Source: a virus. From it: a stretch of 38,073 bases of DNA. Position numbers and translations under genes: made by a program. The notes under the pieces are model-generated. The model ran no database searches. It was given only the letters and a program-made list of their open reading frames with translations, and had not been told where the DNA came from. Location of the stretch: positions 1 to 38,073 of IMG/VR virus record IMGVR_UViG_3300023184_000005. The stretch is one strand, 5' to 3'. Shown here one piece after another: positions 1 through 8,567 of this stretch (the first letter of the stretch is position 1; the number at the start of each line of letters is the position of its first letter).

Positions 1-127
1 ACCAAAGGTTTGTATGGGCGCAAGAGCGTAGACACGCCAAAAGGAATGGAATGCTGAATCTTTTCGGTTGTGTCACTGCGGTTGTTGTACAGGTGAGTCA
101 ACAACAGCTTGCCAGCAATCTTGATTA
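1..127. repeat. Terminal direct repeat, left copy
   Basis: These 127 bases are identical to the last 127 bases of the window. The repeat lies inside the connector gene and restores its reading frame when the ends are joined, so the molecule is circular in the assembly with a unit of 37,946 bp. A length of exactly 127 is what a k-mer assembler with k=127 leaves at the ends of a circular contig, so it is more likely an assembly overlap than a biological terminal repeat. Confidence 0.97.
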
Positions 128-662
128 CCTCGTATGCCGCAACGGGATTTACGGGGGAGACATACTCACACACCACAGGGCTGGTCATATTGCTGTTCAG
201 ATCGCTTGGAAGCGTCTGCAAGACCACTTTATTGCCTGAGTTGTCGTAGTAGTAGGTTGTAGGGTCAACGGTCGTTAAAACGGGCGGTGTTGCGTCATTC
301 CAATATTTCACATTGGTGATGGTCACGCCACTTGCTGGTGTGGAATTGTTTTGGCTAACTTCAGGCAAATCCAGAGACAAAGGTGTGCCGTACAGACTTG
401 CAGAGTTGTAGTACACCCGATAGCTTGTGGCAAAAATGCTCATGCCCAAGTAATCTTCAATGGCTTGACGAGTTGCAATCTCCAACCCTGCCAAATAGGT
501 GTCCTGACTTGTGTCATCAAACAAGTTGAGTTGTTGGCGTATTTCAGCCAACGTCAACCATGCGGTAGCGTTGTCCCGCGCAATCTGTTCAATCTTTTCG
601 TAATTGAATGGATTGCGCGTTGGCGCACCAATGTTTAAATAGCCAAGTTGATCAACAGGCAT
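1..662 (-). CDS. Head-tail connector (gp6-like), 3' end runs off the left edge
   Basis: The ATG is at 662. Read leftward and continued through the circular junction to a TGA at 37940-37942, the gene encodes 222 residues, MPVDQLGYLNIG to TLLRPYKPLVM. The stretch with ATRQAIEDYLG and the C-terminal ITGxL-like helix region is typical of the phage head-tail connector family (HK97 gp6/phiE125 gp8-like), which forms the ring beneath the portal. Its position directly after the capsid genes and before the head-closure gene fits. The family assignment is by general resemblance and gene order. The gene is intact; only the linear ends divide it. Confidence 0.8.
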   Translation of the reverse strand, partial: MPVDQLGYLNIGAPTRNPFNYEKIEQIARDNATAWLTLAEIRQQLNLFDDTSQDTYLAGLEIATRQAIEDYLGMSIFATSYRVYYNSASLYGTPLSLDLPEVSQNNSTPASGVTITNVKYWNDATPPVLTTVDPTTYYYDNSGNKVVLQTLPSDLNSNMTSPVVCEYVSPVNPVAAYEVIKIAGKLLLTHLYNNRSDTTEKIQHSIPFGVSTLLRPYKPL

Positions 663-664
663 GG

Positions 665-1693
665 TTAGACACCAACCAAGCGAATGCCCGCAAACGGGTC
701 GCGCACTGTACTTGCAAGTCGTTTTTCTGCGTACAGGGTTATGAAACCGGGCTGTGTCTGGTCAAACGCTTGAATGGTCATTTCTTCCACATCAGCAATC
801 GTTACAAAACGAGGCCAGTTTGCAAGGTACAAACTGAAGTTGCCATTGCCAACAAGTTGCATATATGGATTTGGAATTACAGGGAATCCAAAGATATAGA
901 CAACTGCGCCGCCATCACCATTGCCAACTTCAGGGAATTGCTTAATTGCCGCGCCGCCTAGATTACGCAAATTGTGGATAGTCTGTGGATGCGCCATCCA
1001 TGCTGTGCCGGGCAATGTCCAATATTGTGCTGGAAACAAACGCGCCATATCGGTGATGTCACCATAGGCAATAGCCGCACCCGCTTGACTCACTGTAGCA
1101 ATGCTGTGAATGCCGTTTGTGATTGCTGTGCCACTTGTGCCAAAAGCCGAAGCAGAAGCAGTTGTGTACATATTCAAACCGCGCAAACCATTTACACCGC
1201 CTGTGGTGGTAGTGGTCGAGCCAGCTTGGTCGTTATTGATAATCATTGATTCAGCTTCAGCCGCGCCAAACTCAGCCGCCAAATCTTCAACCAAAGTTTC
1301 ATCTAAATAATTTACATCAGTCAACACCGCACTGCGAATAGGCAACTGTGCCGTAATGACGCGAGTAGGCAACTGCCAAATGCTTGTGTCTGTGTTGGGA
1401 GTTCCGCTGTCAGGCGTGAACGTGTAGCCCCAAGGGTTTGCAACAGTAGTTGCGTTACCCGTTTTGGCAACAAACTGAACCGCGCTTTGTCCAGAGCGAA
1501 CAACAGTTCTTGCCGCTTGGCGAATAGGGTTTGCAAAACGCAATGCCGCAAATGCGTCATCAAATAATGTGCGACCACCAACATTGTTGCCCGAACCTGT
1601 AATGGCAGAGGCTTCGCGCAAATCAATCTTGACTTTGTCGCCTGTTTCAAGTGTTTGTTTAATGCCCGTCAGGATTCGTTCAGTGATGCTCAT
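665..1693 (-). CDS. Second major capsid-like protein (HK97 fold paralog)
   Basis: This 342-residue protein is clearly related to the larger capsid protein encoded just upstream (1757-3106). Both carry an N-terminal GxNxGGRTxxD motif (here near residues 34-45), AxRxANP, a WGYT block, TSIWQL, QLPIRSA, NGLRGL and a C-terminal block with DQTxPGxITLYAEKRLAxxVRDPxAGxR. It lacks the roughly 100-residue N-terminal coiled-coil extension of its neighbour, so it probably has no scaffolding domain of its own. It could form the vertices, mix into hexamers or be a decoration subunit; the sequence does not decide. It ends two bases before the connector gene begins and is part of the late leftward operon. 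Confidence 0.85.
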   Translation of the reverse strand: MSITERILTGIKQTLETGDKVKIDLREASAITGSGNNVGGRTLFDDAFAALRFANPIRQAARTVVRSGQSAVQFVAKTGNATTVANPWGYTFTPDSGTPNTDTSIWQLPTRVITAQLPIRSAVLTDVNYLDETLVEDLAAEFGAAEAESMIINNDQAGSTTTTTGGVNGLRGLNMYTTASASAFGTSGTAITNGIHSIATVSQAGAAIAYGDITDMARLFPAQYWTLPGTAWMAHPQTIHNLRNLGGAAIKQFPEVGNGDGGAVVYIFGFPVIPNPYMQLVGNGNFSLYLANWPRFVTIADVEEMTIQAFDQTQPGFITLYAEKRLASTVRDPFAGIRLVGV

Positions 1694-1756
1694 GGTTATT
1701 CCAATTTAGGTTGCAGAAAAAAGGGTGGAGGCCGAAGCCCCCACCCAAGGCAACGA

Positions 1757-3106
1757 TCAGGTCGATGTGCCAGTTGAGCGATAACGCACCCCAGCATTAG
1801 GATCACGAACCGATGTGGCAAGACGCTTTTCGCCATAGAACGTGATGTAGCCCGGCAGGGTCTGGTCATAACGGCGCATAACCATGTTCAAGCGGTCAAT
1901 GATTGTGTGAAATCTTGAGAAATCAGCAAAATACATTGGGTACAAGCTGTTTGTACCAGCAGAGCCTGTGGTGGCTTGTGACGGGTTGTCCAAGTACTTG
2001 TTCATCACAACATCAAAGCCCAACAGTTGACCGATGATGCCATCAGGATTCAGTGATTCAACTGAATTGAAGATTGGGCGACCATTGGTGTCTTGCAGAC
2101 CACGAATTGCTTGAGCCAAAATTGGATTGACCATGAACTTAGCGTTCGGTGTCCAATATTGCTGTGGCAATGCGTAGATGAGGTTGATAACGTCTTTGTA
2201 CTGGATGGCATTTGCGCCAACAGTGTTCACGTTTGATGTCAACTGGTCATAGGTTGCTAAGCTGTGCAAGCCTGTGGTTGAACCTGTACCAGATGTGCCA
2301 AATGCGGCTGTTGAAGTTGTACCGCCTGTGTAGGTAGCGTTAGAACCAGCGTACTGGTCTAAACCTCGCAAACCGTTCAGGCCACCATAGGGGTTAGTGC
2401 CAGACTGTGCGGCTTGATCATTGTTTTGAACCATTGACAAGGCTTCGCTTTGTGCAAACTCAACCAACATATCATCAACCACGTTTGCTTCCAAACCATC
2501 AATGTCATCCAGAGCCGCAGTACGGATCGGGAATTGCACGTTCAAGTCTTGCAACACCAGTTGCCAAATTGAAGTGTCTTCAGTGGTAGTCGCGCCGTTG
2601 TTTTGGATCGTATAGCCCCAAGCGGCCCCGGCGTTGCCCGTTTTCACCCGGAACTGATAAGACGAACCATCAGTCGCCACAGTGCGAGAAATGCCACGCA
2701 TTGGGTTAGCCAAACGCAGAGCAACAAACGTAGGGTCATAGCCTGTACGACCACCTTGGTTGTTACCGCCAGCAGTCAATGCTGAGGCTTCTTGCAAATA
2801 TGCGTCATACTGACTTTCATCAGCAAACATCTTCAGTTCTTTTTCAACATTGCGACCGCCTTTGTAGTAAGACGCAATTTGTTCTTTAACAGCACGGTTC
2901 ACATCATCACGAACAGTTTTAGCTGGTGCGCGGATAATTGCTGGTGCTTGAACGGTTGCCAGTTTTGCTTCAAAGGCAGAGAATTTCTCAGCCATTTCAG
3001 CTTGCACGGCGGCAATAGCTTCAGGGATTTTTGCTTCAACTGCTTGAACGGCTTCGGCTTGTTTAGCTTCGATAGCGTCCAGTTTTTCGAGAATTACTTG
3101 AGACAT
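1757..3106 (-). CDS. Major capsid protein, HK97 type, with N-terminal scaffold domain
   Basis: The product has 449 residues. Residues 1-60 are rich in Ala, Glu and Lys (EKLDAIEAKQAEAVQAVEAK and following) and would form a coiled coil, as in the HK97 delta/scaffold domain that the prohead protease removes. The remainder carries HK97-fold capsid signatures: a GGNNQGGRTGYD loop, ALRLANPMRG, SYQFRVKTG and the C-terminal TLPGYITFYGEKRLATSVRDPNAG. It follows the protease gene directly, in the standard HK97 order portal-protease-capsid. This is the better candidate for the bulk shell protein, because it alone keeps the scaffold region. Confidence 0.93.
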   Translation of the reverse strand: MSQVILEKLDAIEAKQAEAVQAVEAKIPEAIAAVQAEMAEKFSAFEAKLATVQAPAIIRAPAKTVRDDVNRAVKEQIASYYKGGRNVEKELKMFADESQYDAYLQEASALTAGGNNQGGRTGYDPTFVALRLANPMRGISRTVATDGSSYQFRVKTGNAGAAWGYTIQNNGATTTEDTSIWQLVLQDLNVQFPIRTAALDDIDGLEANVVDDMLVEFAQSEALSMVQNNDQAAQSGTNPYGGLNGLRGLDQYAGSNATYTGGTTSTAAFGTSGTGSTTGLHSLATYDQLTSNVNTVGANAIQYKDVINLIYALPQQYWTPNAKFMVNPILAQAIRGLQDTNGRPIFNSVESLNPDGIIGQLLGFDVVMNKYLDNPSQATTGSAGTNSLYPMYFADFSRFHTIIDRLNMVMRRYDQTLPGYITFYGEKRLATSVRDPNAGVRYRSTGTST

Positions 3107-3108
3107 GA

Positions 3109-3912
3109 TTAACCTTTCAGTCGTTGATCTAACAATTTGACAAGCTCACGCATTTCAAGTGCTTTGAGAATGTCAGCTTCGGTCACTTCCGCATCAGAAT
3201 CTCTCTGGTGAGGCGCATTTTCAAGCGGCACTTCAACAGCATCTCGCTGTTCAATCACCCTCTTGAATACAGATGCGGCAGTGACCGCATTCTGTTTAGA
3301 AACCCCTGCATCTCGCAAGGATTGCTCTAATACTCGTAGATCAATTGCACCATCATTGGTGAAATATTCTAATTTTTGCACTTCGGCATTTGGATTGTTT
3401 GGATACATCACCACGCTGACTTCACGCAAGCCGCCTTTGGTAATTTGAAAATAACCATCGTTATAAGCGTCATCACTACCAACAATCATTGGTGTGCCGT
3501 CTTCTTTGACCATCTGATATTCATCAGCATAAGCGGCAACCGACACGCCGCCAAACATGGTTGGGCTTTCGGTCATGATTTGATACAAGTCTGAACCAGC
3601 GGTGGTGTTCATGTACAAGCGACCGCAAGCAGTCATGCCATCATCATCAAACTCAAAGCTGTGCCATTCGCCAACAGGCATTGCGTCAGCGGCATGGTTC
3701 AAAAACATTGGCAATGGCTTGCCCTCTTTTGTAAACGAGCCAGCCCAATCCATGAAGCCCTCTGGCTGATAGTTGAACTTGCGTCCATCCGCGCCCTCTC
3801 GCGCACCCCAAGTGGTTACTCGCGCTTCAATCTTGCCAGTTGGTTCTGCCGCTCCTGATTGCGCTTCCACGCTCAGTTTTGCTTCGCATACCATCATCAA
3901 GTTTTTTGTCAT
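3109..3912 (-). CDS. Prohead maturation protease (HK97 gp4/S78-like)
   Basis: The product has 267 residues. It shows the layout of caudoviral prohead serine proteases: an early strand (RVTTWGAREG), FLNHAADAMPVGEW holding the probable catalytic His, GGVSVAAY holding the probable Ser, and GLREVSVVMYPNNPNAEV, a very characteristic family end. It would cleave the N-terminal domain of the capsid protein during maturation. A GAGG ribosome site 8 bases before the ATG at 3912 supports this start, although it lies inside the small upstream ORF. It is followed two bases later by the capsid gene. Confidence 0.92.
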   Translation of the reverse strand: MTKNLMMVCEAKLSVEAQSGAAEPTGKIEARVTTWGAREGADGRKFNYQPEGFMDWAGSFTKEGKPLPMFLNHAADAMPVGEWHSFEFDDDGMTACGRLYMNTTAGSDLYQIMTESPTMFGGVSVAAYADEYQMVKEDGTPMIVGSDDAYNDGYFQITKGGLREVSVVMYPNNPNAEVQKLEYFTNDGAIDLRVLEQSLRDAGVSKQNAVTAASVFKRVIEQRDAVEVPLENAPHQRDSDAEVTEADILKALEMRELVKLLDQRLKG

Positions 3913-4039
3913 GGATTACCTCATCGACTTTTGTTCGGTCAATGTCATATATTGTTTTGGGTGGTCTACCTAGTTTTTTCAATTTGGTAGGCTTGTAATC
4001 TTGCAAATATCCTACCATTATTTTAAAAATAGCGGTCAT
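3827..4039 (-). CDS. Small basic protein between portal and protease (uncertain)
   Basis: This 70-residue ORF starts with the ATG immediately after the portal stop codon and overlaps the protease start by 86 bases in another frame. The product is basic and carries KKLGRPPKT near residues 21-29, an AT-hook-like core (GRP) that could bind minor grooves. I do not recognise the family. The tight junction with the portal suggests translational coupling; the long overlap argues that the C-terminal part may be incidental. It could also just be a bridging ORF that couples portal and protease translation. Confidence 0.4.
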   Translation of the reverse strand: MTAIFKIMVGYLQDYKPTKLKKLGRPPKTIYDIDRTKVDEVIHDKKLDDGMRSKTERGSAIRSGRTNWQD

Positions 4040-5437
4040 TTATTTCGTGCCAATATTCATTTTCTTGGTCTGATTACCGCCACCGCCTCCAGTGTCCTGC
4101 GGGGCTGAACCAGCAATTTTTGAATCTGTTGCACCTGATGCCATCAATTCATCACCGCCATCAAGATTAGCTTTACCCAGATATTCTCGCGCTTCATTTG
4201 GTGTCATGATGCCAGCTTTTACGCCAGCGACCACATAGTTCATTTGATCCAACGGTGCGCCTTTCAGGAAGTCCTGAACATCAAACTGTACGCTTAAATT
4301 AGGGTAGCCCTGTAGCAAAGATGCCTTGAGCTTTTGCTGGACGTTGGTAATGATGGGATACATGGTGGATTTGTAAAACTCGTCCAACATGGTCTGCGTG
4401 TTGTTGTATTTCTGATCCATCAAGTGAAGCATTGCAGGAGGTACACCATACACGCCGCAAATGCGTTTCATGGTTTGGTCTTTCAGATTGGCAAGGTCAG
4501 CATCCTGCAAATTCAGCATCTCAAGAGGCACATATTTCATGCCCTGATCAAGCAACATACCTTGACCCGGCTTACTCTTGTCGGTCTGCTGGCTTCCCAC
4601 CATAGAAGACCACGCCTCTTTCAATCGAGCGGCAATCTCTTTGTACTTGGCATCAGGAATTACGCTGTCGGTCACAAACATACCAGACGGTTTTGCGCCA
4701 TTCAACATGACGTAGTTTGCGTACACATCAATGTCTTGATCCAGACCCACCAATTCGGTCGCCAAGATGCCTTTATTAAAACCAGCCGAACCTTGCCATG
4801 CCATGTCCTTGCAATGCATGACTTGATGCGAAGCAAGAGGTTGGTCTTTGTTGTAGCCATAGCTAGGCGTGGACAAACGGTAGCTTGGATACCGTGTAGG
4901 CGTAATGGTGACTGCAATTAACGTGCTGTCAAGTTCGTACATCTCCAATGGTGTCTGAGTTGGATTTTCTTGGTCTTTTCTCCACCACAAAGTAAAAGCT
5001 TCACCAAGCAATTCATGCCACATCATCCATTGATACCAATATTCATATTGGCTCTGGAAATTATTTGGAGTTGTCAGCAAATTCAATACTTGCTTGGCCT
5101 TTTGCTTATCCCGCGCACCAACCTTGTCGGAAATCAGCGCATCAACAAATTTGCCATCATCATCCTGCCACATGATCTTGATTGGCAACTGAGCCATTGC
5201 CCGTGCCTTGATGCCAACGCAAGTCATGACGGTCGAATTGCGCGTCAGCAGTGAAGTATCAACAGGGCGACCAGCATTGGTCGAACTCGCGGTGGTTACA
5301 TAAAGAATCTGAGTGTTGACAGTGGCATTTTTATTGTTGCCCTGATAAACCACGTTATTGCCAAGGGCAGTTTGTCCAAAGAGCGTGTTGCTCTCTTTCT
5401 GCGTGGGCTTACGTTTAAAAACGTCTAGGATTCCCAT
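4040..5437 (-). CDS. Portal protein, HK97 family
   Basis: The product has 465 residues. It shows the hallmarks of the HK97/SPP1-like portal family: an N-terminal NSTVMTCVGIKARAMAQLPI segment, a stem region, VYGVPPAMLHLMDQKYNNTQTM, followed by the crown part FYKSTMYPIITNVQQKL and NEAREYLG. The dodecameric ring sits at one capsid vertex, serves as the DNA channel and docks the terminase. The C-terminus has a flexible GGGGGNQTKK tail. It lies between terminase and protease as expected. The ATG at 5437 is preceded by AGGAG in the transcript. Confidence 0.95.
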   Translation of the reverse strand: MGILDVFKRKPTQKESNTLFGQTALGNNVVYQGNNKNATVNTQILYVTTASSTNAGRPVDTSLLTRNSTVMTCVGIKARAMAQLPIKIMWQDDDGKFVDALISDKVGARDKQKAKQVLNLLTTPNNFQSQYEYWYQWMMWHELLGEAFTLWWRKDQENPTQTPLEMYELDSTLIAVTITPTRYPSYRLSTPSYGYNKDQPLASHQVMHCKDMAWQGSAGFNKGILATELVGLDQDIDVYANYVMLNGAKPSGMFVTDSVIPDAKYKEIAARLKEAWSSMVGSQQTDKSKPGQGMLLDQGMKYVPLEMLNLQDADLANLKDQTMKRICGVYGVPPAMLHLMDQKYNNTQTMLDEFYKSTMYPIITNVQQKLKASLLQGYPNLSVQFDVQDFLKGAPLDQMNYVVAGVKAGIMTPNEAREYLGKANLDGGDELMASGATDSKIAGSAPQDTGGGGGNQTKKMNIGTK

Positions 5438-5469
5438 TGGTAAAACTCCTGTTTTCGTGACTATATCAC

Positions 5470-7143
5470 TTAAAACAATCTAAATCCATAGGAATCATTG
5501 ACAAAAACATTGTCCAAATGACAGTGCAAAGCCATGATCAAAGCAATGATCCCGTCCACTTTTGCTGATGGATCAGCTTCATTTTTCCTCACTTTTACGT
5601 TGCCGTTCACATCTGTGTACACCTCGCAATTGCTCAATTGCCATCCAACAAAGGGATTGCCGTCATGCTTAATGCCTTTCTTCAGGATCAATTGTTCAGC
5701 GGTTTTCGATGGATTTGACAAGACCGCCATGCCCTGACCGACTTTTTTGACGGGTAGCCCTGAGCCAAACAGGTTTGCTACCAGCGCGGCGGCGTTGTAC
5801 GGGTCATAGCCAATTTCTTTGACATCATGAATACTGCATTGGTTGGTGACGAAATGTTCGATTTCATTTAGGTCGGTCACATTGCCGGGCGTGAGCCGCA
5901 GGATGCCCGATTTCACCGCCTGATGGTAAATCGGCAGATAGTGATTCGGAATCAGGTCAATCGAATCCTCTGGCATGAAGAATTGGAACTGTGCATACAA
6001 ATCTTCCTCACCGTACCTGTGAAGCGTACAAACCGCATTCAAATCCCTGCTGTGTGCCAAGTCAAACGCCACAAACGTGGCTTCAGGCTTATCTTCTGGA
6101 AGCTTGGCTTCTGACTCATCCCAATATCGGCGGTCAACCCAAGCTGAGTTTGCCGACACATAGATGTTCAACTGCTTGCACAGGAATTCGTTCAAGCTTG
6201 CTGGCTTGTTGTTGGCCTCGTCAGCCATGTGCTGAATGTGCGCGGTGGTCACCGAAATACCAAGCATGGGATTAGCTTTGCCCCAGACCGCAGGATCACT
6301 CCATTGGTCACCCGCATCCACGCTGTAAAGCAAACCAAACCAGTGGAATGTGTCATGAGCGGCGTTCCGCAACACCGACTTGAAGTGCGACAAGTCCTCA
6401 AAGAACTTGGTGTCCTTGGTGAATGATGCGGTGGTCAGGTACAGGCGCAAAGGATTCTTTCGCGCTCCCATGCCTGAATGCAACACCTCAATTGAAGACC
6501 GTTCAATGATTTGCGCCGCCTCATCAATCATGGCGCAAGATGGATTTTTGCCGTCACCCGTCTTTCGGTTTTCCCGACTCAGCGCACGGTAGGTCGAAGT
6601 CGAATCACCGAATTTCTTGATCTCATTCCTGAACACCACATATTTGGACGCAAGGTTTTTGTCCATGCCCTCAATCATGGCCTTAGACGAGTCAAAGCAA
6701 ATTGAAGACTGTTCCCTAGATGTCGCCAGCGTGAACACTTCCGCGCCAGCGTCACCAAACATCAGTTCAAACAAACCAATGATGGAAGCCAAAGTGGTTT
6801 TGCCAGACTTGCGCGGAACAAACAATATGACATCAGTCACCCACCGTTTGCTGTGATCTTTCTTGTCGCGGAATCCATAAATGCCAGCCAGAAATAAAAT
6901 CTGGAATGGTTGAAGCTCAATTGTTTTTCCAGCGTCTGCGCCCTTAACGTGCTTACAGAACTTGGCAAATTTAAGAATGTGTTCGGCCTTAGATGGCACA
7001 AACTCGTATGGCGCATCCTTGCGCTCCACCATGTCAAGAAATCGCTGACAAGCCAGCTTTACATCCTCACACGCCTGAATGTCTCCTCTGGTTACCGAAC
7101 TTGCATACCGAAACGCTGGCTCAAGTAATAGCGAATAGCTCAT
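5470..7143 (-). CDS. terL: Terminase large subunit
   Basis: The product has 557 residues and belongs to the Terminase_1/HK97 gp2-like family. The ATPase part has Walker A VPRKSGKT at residues 109-116 and Walker B CAMIDEA with D207 and E208. The C-terminal RNase H-like nuclease has FVAFDLAHSRD (D361, D367) and a late DGIIALIMAL block with a third acidic residue. It translocates DNA into the prohead through the portal and cuts it. The start overlaps the small subunit by 23 bases. All motifs look intact. Confidence 0.96.
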   Translation of the reverse strand: MSYSLLLEPAFRYASSVTRGDIQACEDVKLACQRFLDMVERKDAPYEFVPSKAEHILKFAKFCKHVKGADAGKTIELQPFQILFLAGIYGFRDKKDHSKRWVTDVILFVPRKSGKTTLASIIGLFELMFGDAGAEVFTLATSREQSSICFDSSKAMIEGMDKNLASKYVVFRNEIKKFGDSTSTYRALSRENRKTGDGKNPSCAMIDEAAQIIERSSIEVLHSGMGARKNPLRLYLTTASFTKDTKFFEDLSHFKSVLRNAAHDTFHWFGLLYSVDAGDQWSDPAVWGKANPMLGISVTTAHIQHMADEANNKPASLNEFLCKQLNIYVSANSAWVDRRYWDESEAKLPEDKPEATFVAFDLAHSRDLNAVCTLHRYGEEDLYAQFQFFMPEDSIDLIPNHYLPIYHQAVKSGILRLTPGNVTDLNEIEHFVTNQCSIHDVKEIGYDPYNAAALVANLFGSGLPVKKVGQGMAVLSNPSKTAEQLILKKGIKHDGNPFVGWQLSNCEVYTDVNGNVKVRKNEADPSAKVDGIIALIMALHCHLDNVFVNDSYGFRLF

Positions 7144-7480
7144 CTACGTCCGATGCTTTCTTGCTCACCCTGCCAAGAACATCAAGTTCTTTGAGGATTT
7201 TGACAATCTTGTCCAGACATTCAGTTCTGACTTTCATGTGAGCCGATACCGCCGCACCAGAGTTGTATTCATAAATGTAACCCTCAGTACTCACTACGGT
7301 GTGCGAGTCCAGCAAGGTTTGCGTGGTCATCACCAGCATACCAATCATCAATTCGTCAGATGCCGACAGGTCGCCCTTGTTGATTTCCAATTCTTGCCTG
7401 ATGGCAGTCTCAAAAGCCTTTCGATCCCATGTGTTCGGATTCTCAAGGTAGCCCAAAATTTGTCGAGGTGCTTTTTTCAT
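7121..7480 (-). CDS. terS: Terminase small subunit (P27-like)
   Basis: I place the start at the ATG at 7480 (MKKAPRQILGYLENPNTWD), giving 119 residues; an upstream in-frame TTG at 7498 would add six. The helical protein, with ETAIRQELEIN and a long C-terminal helix (MKVRTECLDKIVKILKELDVL), resembles P27-type small terminases that recognise the packaging site. It overlaps terL by 23 bases. Ribosome-binding signal is weak at both candidate starts. The assignment rests on helix pattern, size and position directly before terL. Confidence 0.78.
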   Translation of the reverse strand: MKKAPRQILGYLENPNTWDRKAFETAIRQELEINKGDLSASDELMIGMLVMTTQTLLDSHTVVSTEGYIYEYNSGAAVSAHMKVRTECLDKIVKILKELDVLGRVSKKASDVDELFAIT

Positions 7481-7498
7481 AACCAAATGATAAGCCAA

Positions 7499-7940
7499 TT
7501 TGACAGATTACGCAAAAAACCATCCCTGATGCCCATCGGATGCCTACGTTACACCCCCTAGAAGATGGGATTGGTGGGAAATTGACCCCGCGCCTGCTCC
7601 TGGGCCATAACAGCGCATTTTAGTTTCTTTTGTACTGCGTGAGTACTAGTTTTTGCCTTGAGTCGGCAATAGGTAGATGTAAATAATTAATTTATTTATT
7701 GTGGATATTGCTTGAATTGATAGAATAGAATGGAATAGTACTAGTTTATAGGCTGATCAGGGTTGATTTAGGCTGATCTGGTCATTGATCTGGACTGTGC
7801 TGGCTGATCTGGCTGGTTTTCAGGCTGTGCCAGTGGCTTAGGCTGGGCTGTGCTGGGCTTATGGCACTGGCTGGCTTATGTGCTGGGCTTGATCAGGGTT
7901 TAATCAGGGTTTAATCCTGATCCTGATGGTCTGGCTGGGG
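7499..7940. other. Intergenic region: GC-rich patch, AT tract, GGCTG/GATC word repeats
   Basis: This 440-base stretch between the HNH nuclease and the terminase has three parts. 7560-7615 is GC-rich (ccccgcgcctgctcctgggc) and sits where cos phages with an HNH-TerS order often have their cos site; that is a positional guess. 7630-7740 is AT-rich and holds gtact-gcgtg-agtac, an inverted repeat, at 7632-7646; a late promoter may lie here but no good consensus is visible. 7741-7937 is made almost wholly of the words ggctg, ctgg and gatc, with no CpG. No credible gene is present. Confidence 0.7.
7741..7937. repeat. GGCTG/GATC-rich low-complexity block, left
   Basis: Read on the plus strand, the block is a chain of irregularly spaced short words: ggctgatct, ggctgggctg, tgctgggctt, taatcagggt. 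It contains six GATC sites and no CpG in about 190 bases. The words are strongly strand-biased (GGCTG on plus). A similar block lies at 10012-10340 on the other side of the GP88 cassette. Confidence 0.85.
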
Positions 7941-8375
7941 TTATCTATAAAGATGTGCCATTGTTTGGCTATAGTCTTGTATGGTGTATTCATTGACCTG
8001 GTAAACGTCATAATGCAAAAAAATACCCTTTTTCTCTTGTGCTGTCTTTAGACTATGACAGCTTATGCATAAGCTTTGGAATAAATTAATTCTGAATGCA
8101 TCCAGACTGATGGCTTTCCAATTGAAGACATGATCAACTGCAATTGCTGGGGTAATCTGCTTATTGAGTAGACAGCACTGGCAAAGTGGCTGTGTTGACA
8201 ATTGCTTGATCCTGATGGATTCCCAGACCCTAAGCTTGTATTCATTATTGGATCTGATCCTATCGGTGCTGATCTTATGCTTTGATCCATGATTCTCACA
8301 ATAAGCAGATCCAGCCAGTCTATCGGCTTTGCACTGTAAAGCTTCACATTTAACTGCTTTAGGTACTGATGGCAT
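7941..8375 (-). CDS. HNH endonuclease
   Basis: The product has 144 residues. The C-terminal half carries an HNH core: PLCQCCL (first zinc Cys pair), AVDHVFNWKA with the catalytic DH, and NLFQSLCISCHSLKTAQEKKG with the second Cys pair and final His. An N-terminal Cys/His cluster (KCEALQCKADRLAGSAYCENH) is also present. HNH proteins next to terminase genes assist cos cleavage in HK97-like phages; here the gene is separated from terS by about 460 bases. Its DNA is AT-rich and full of GATC, like the neighbouring cassette, so it may be part of the acquired block. AAAGGA lies before the ATG. Confidence 0.88.
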   Translation of the reverse strand: MPSVPKAVKCEALQCKADRLAGSAYCENHGSKHKISTDRIRSNNEYKLRVWESIRIKQLSTQPLCQCCLLNKQITPAIAVDHVFNWKAISLDAFRINLFQSLCISCHSLKTAQEKKGIFLHYDVYQVNEYTIQDYSQTMAHLYR

Positions 8376-8481
8376 TGATATTTCCTTTAATCTAAGGGTT
8401 TATCCTAATGGTTTTCTATGTGCATAAGCCGAATATATAGGTATGCACTGGATTCCTGGTGTATTTTTTAAAGGATATGAC

Positions 8482-8565
8482 ATGAAAAAAGATGATATTT
8501 TGGATACTTTAGCGGCTATTTTCACTGGTTTAATGCTGGCCTTTTTCTTATTTTATAGGGGTTAA
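8482..8565 (+). CDS. 27-residue membrane peptide
   Basis: A short ORF, MKKDDILDTLAAIFTGLMLA followed by FFLFYRG, begins 7-8 bases after an AAGGA ribosome site and ends three bases before the GP88-like gene. Charged ends and a hydrophobic core of about 18 residues predict a single membrane helix. It is the first gene of the plus-strand cassette. Function unknown. Confidence 0.6.
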   Translation: MKKDDILDTLAAIFTGLMLAFFLFYRG

Positions 8566-8567
8566 TT

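Noticed and set aside
4334-4921. 195-residue plus-strand ORF
   Set aside because: It lies wholly inside the portal gene on the other strand and has no recognisable features.
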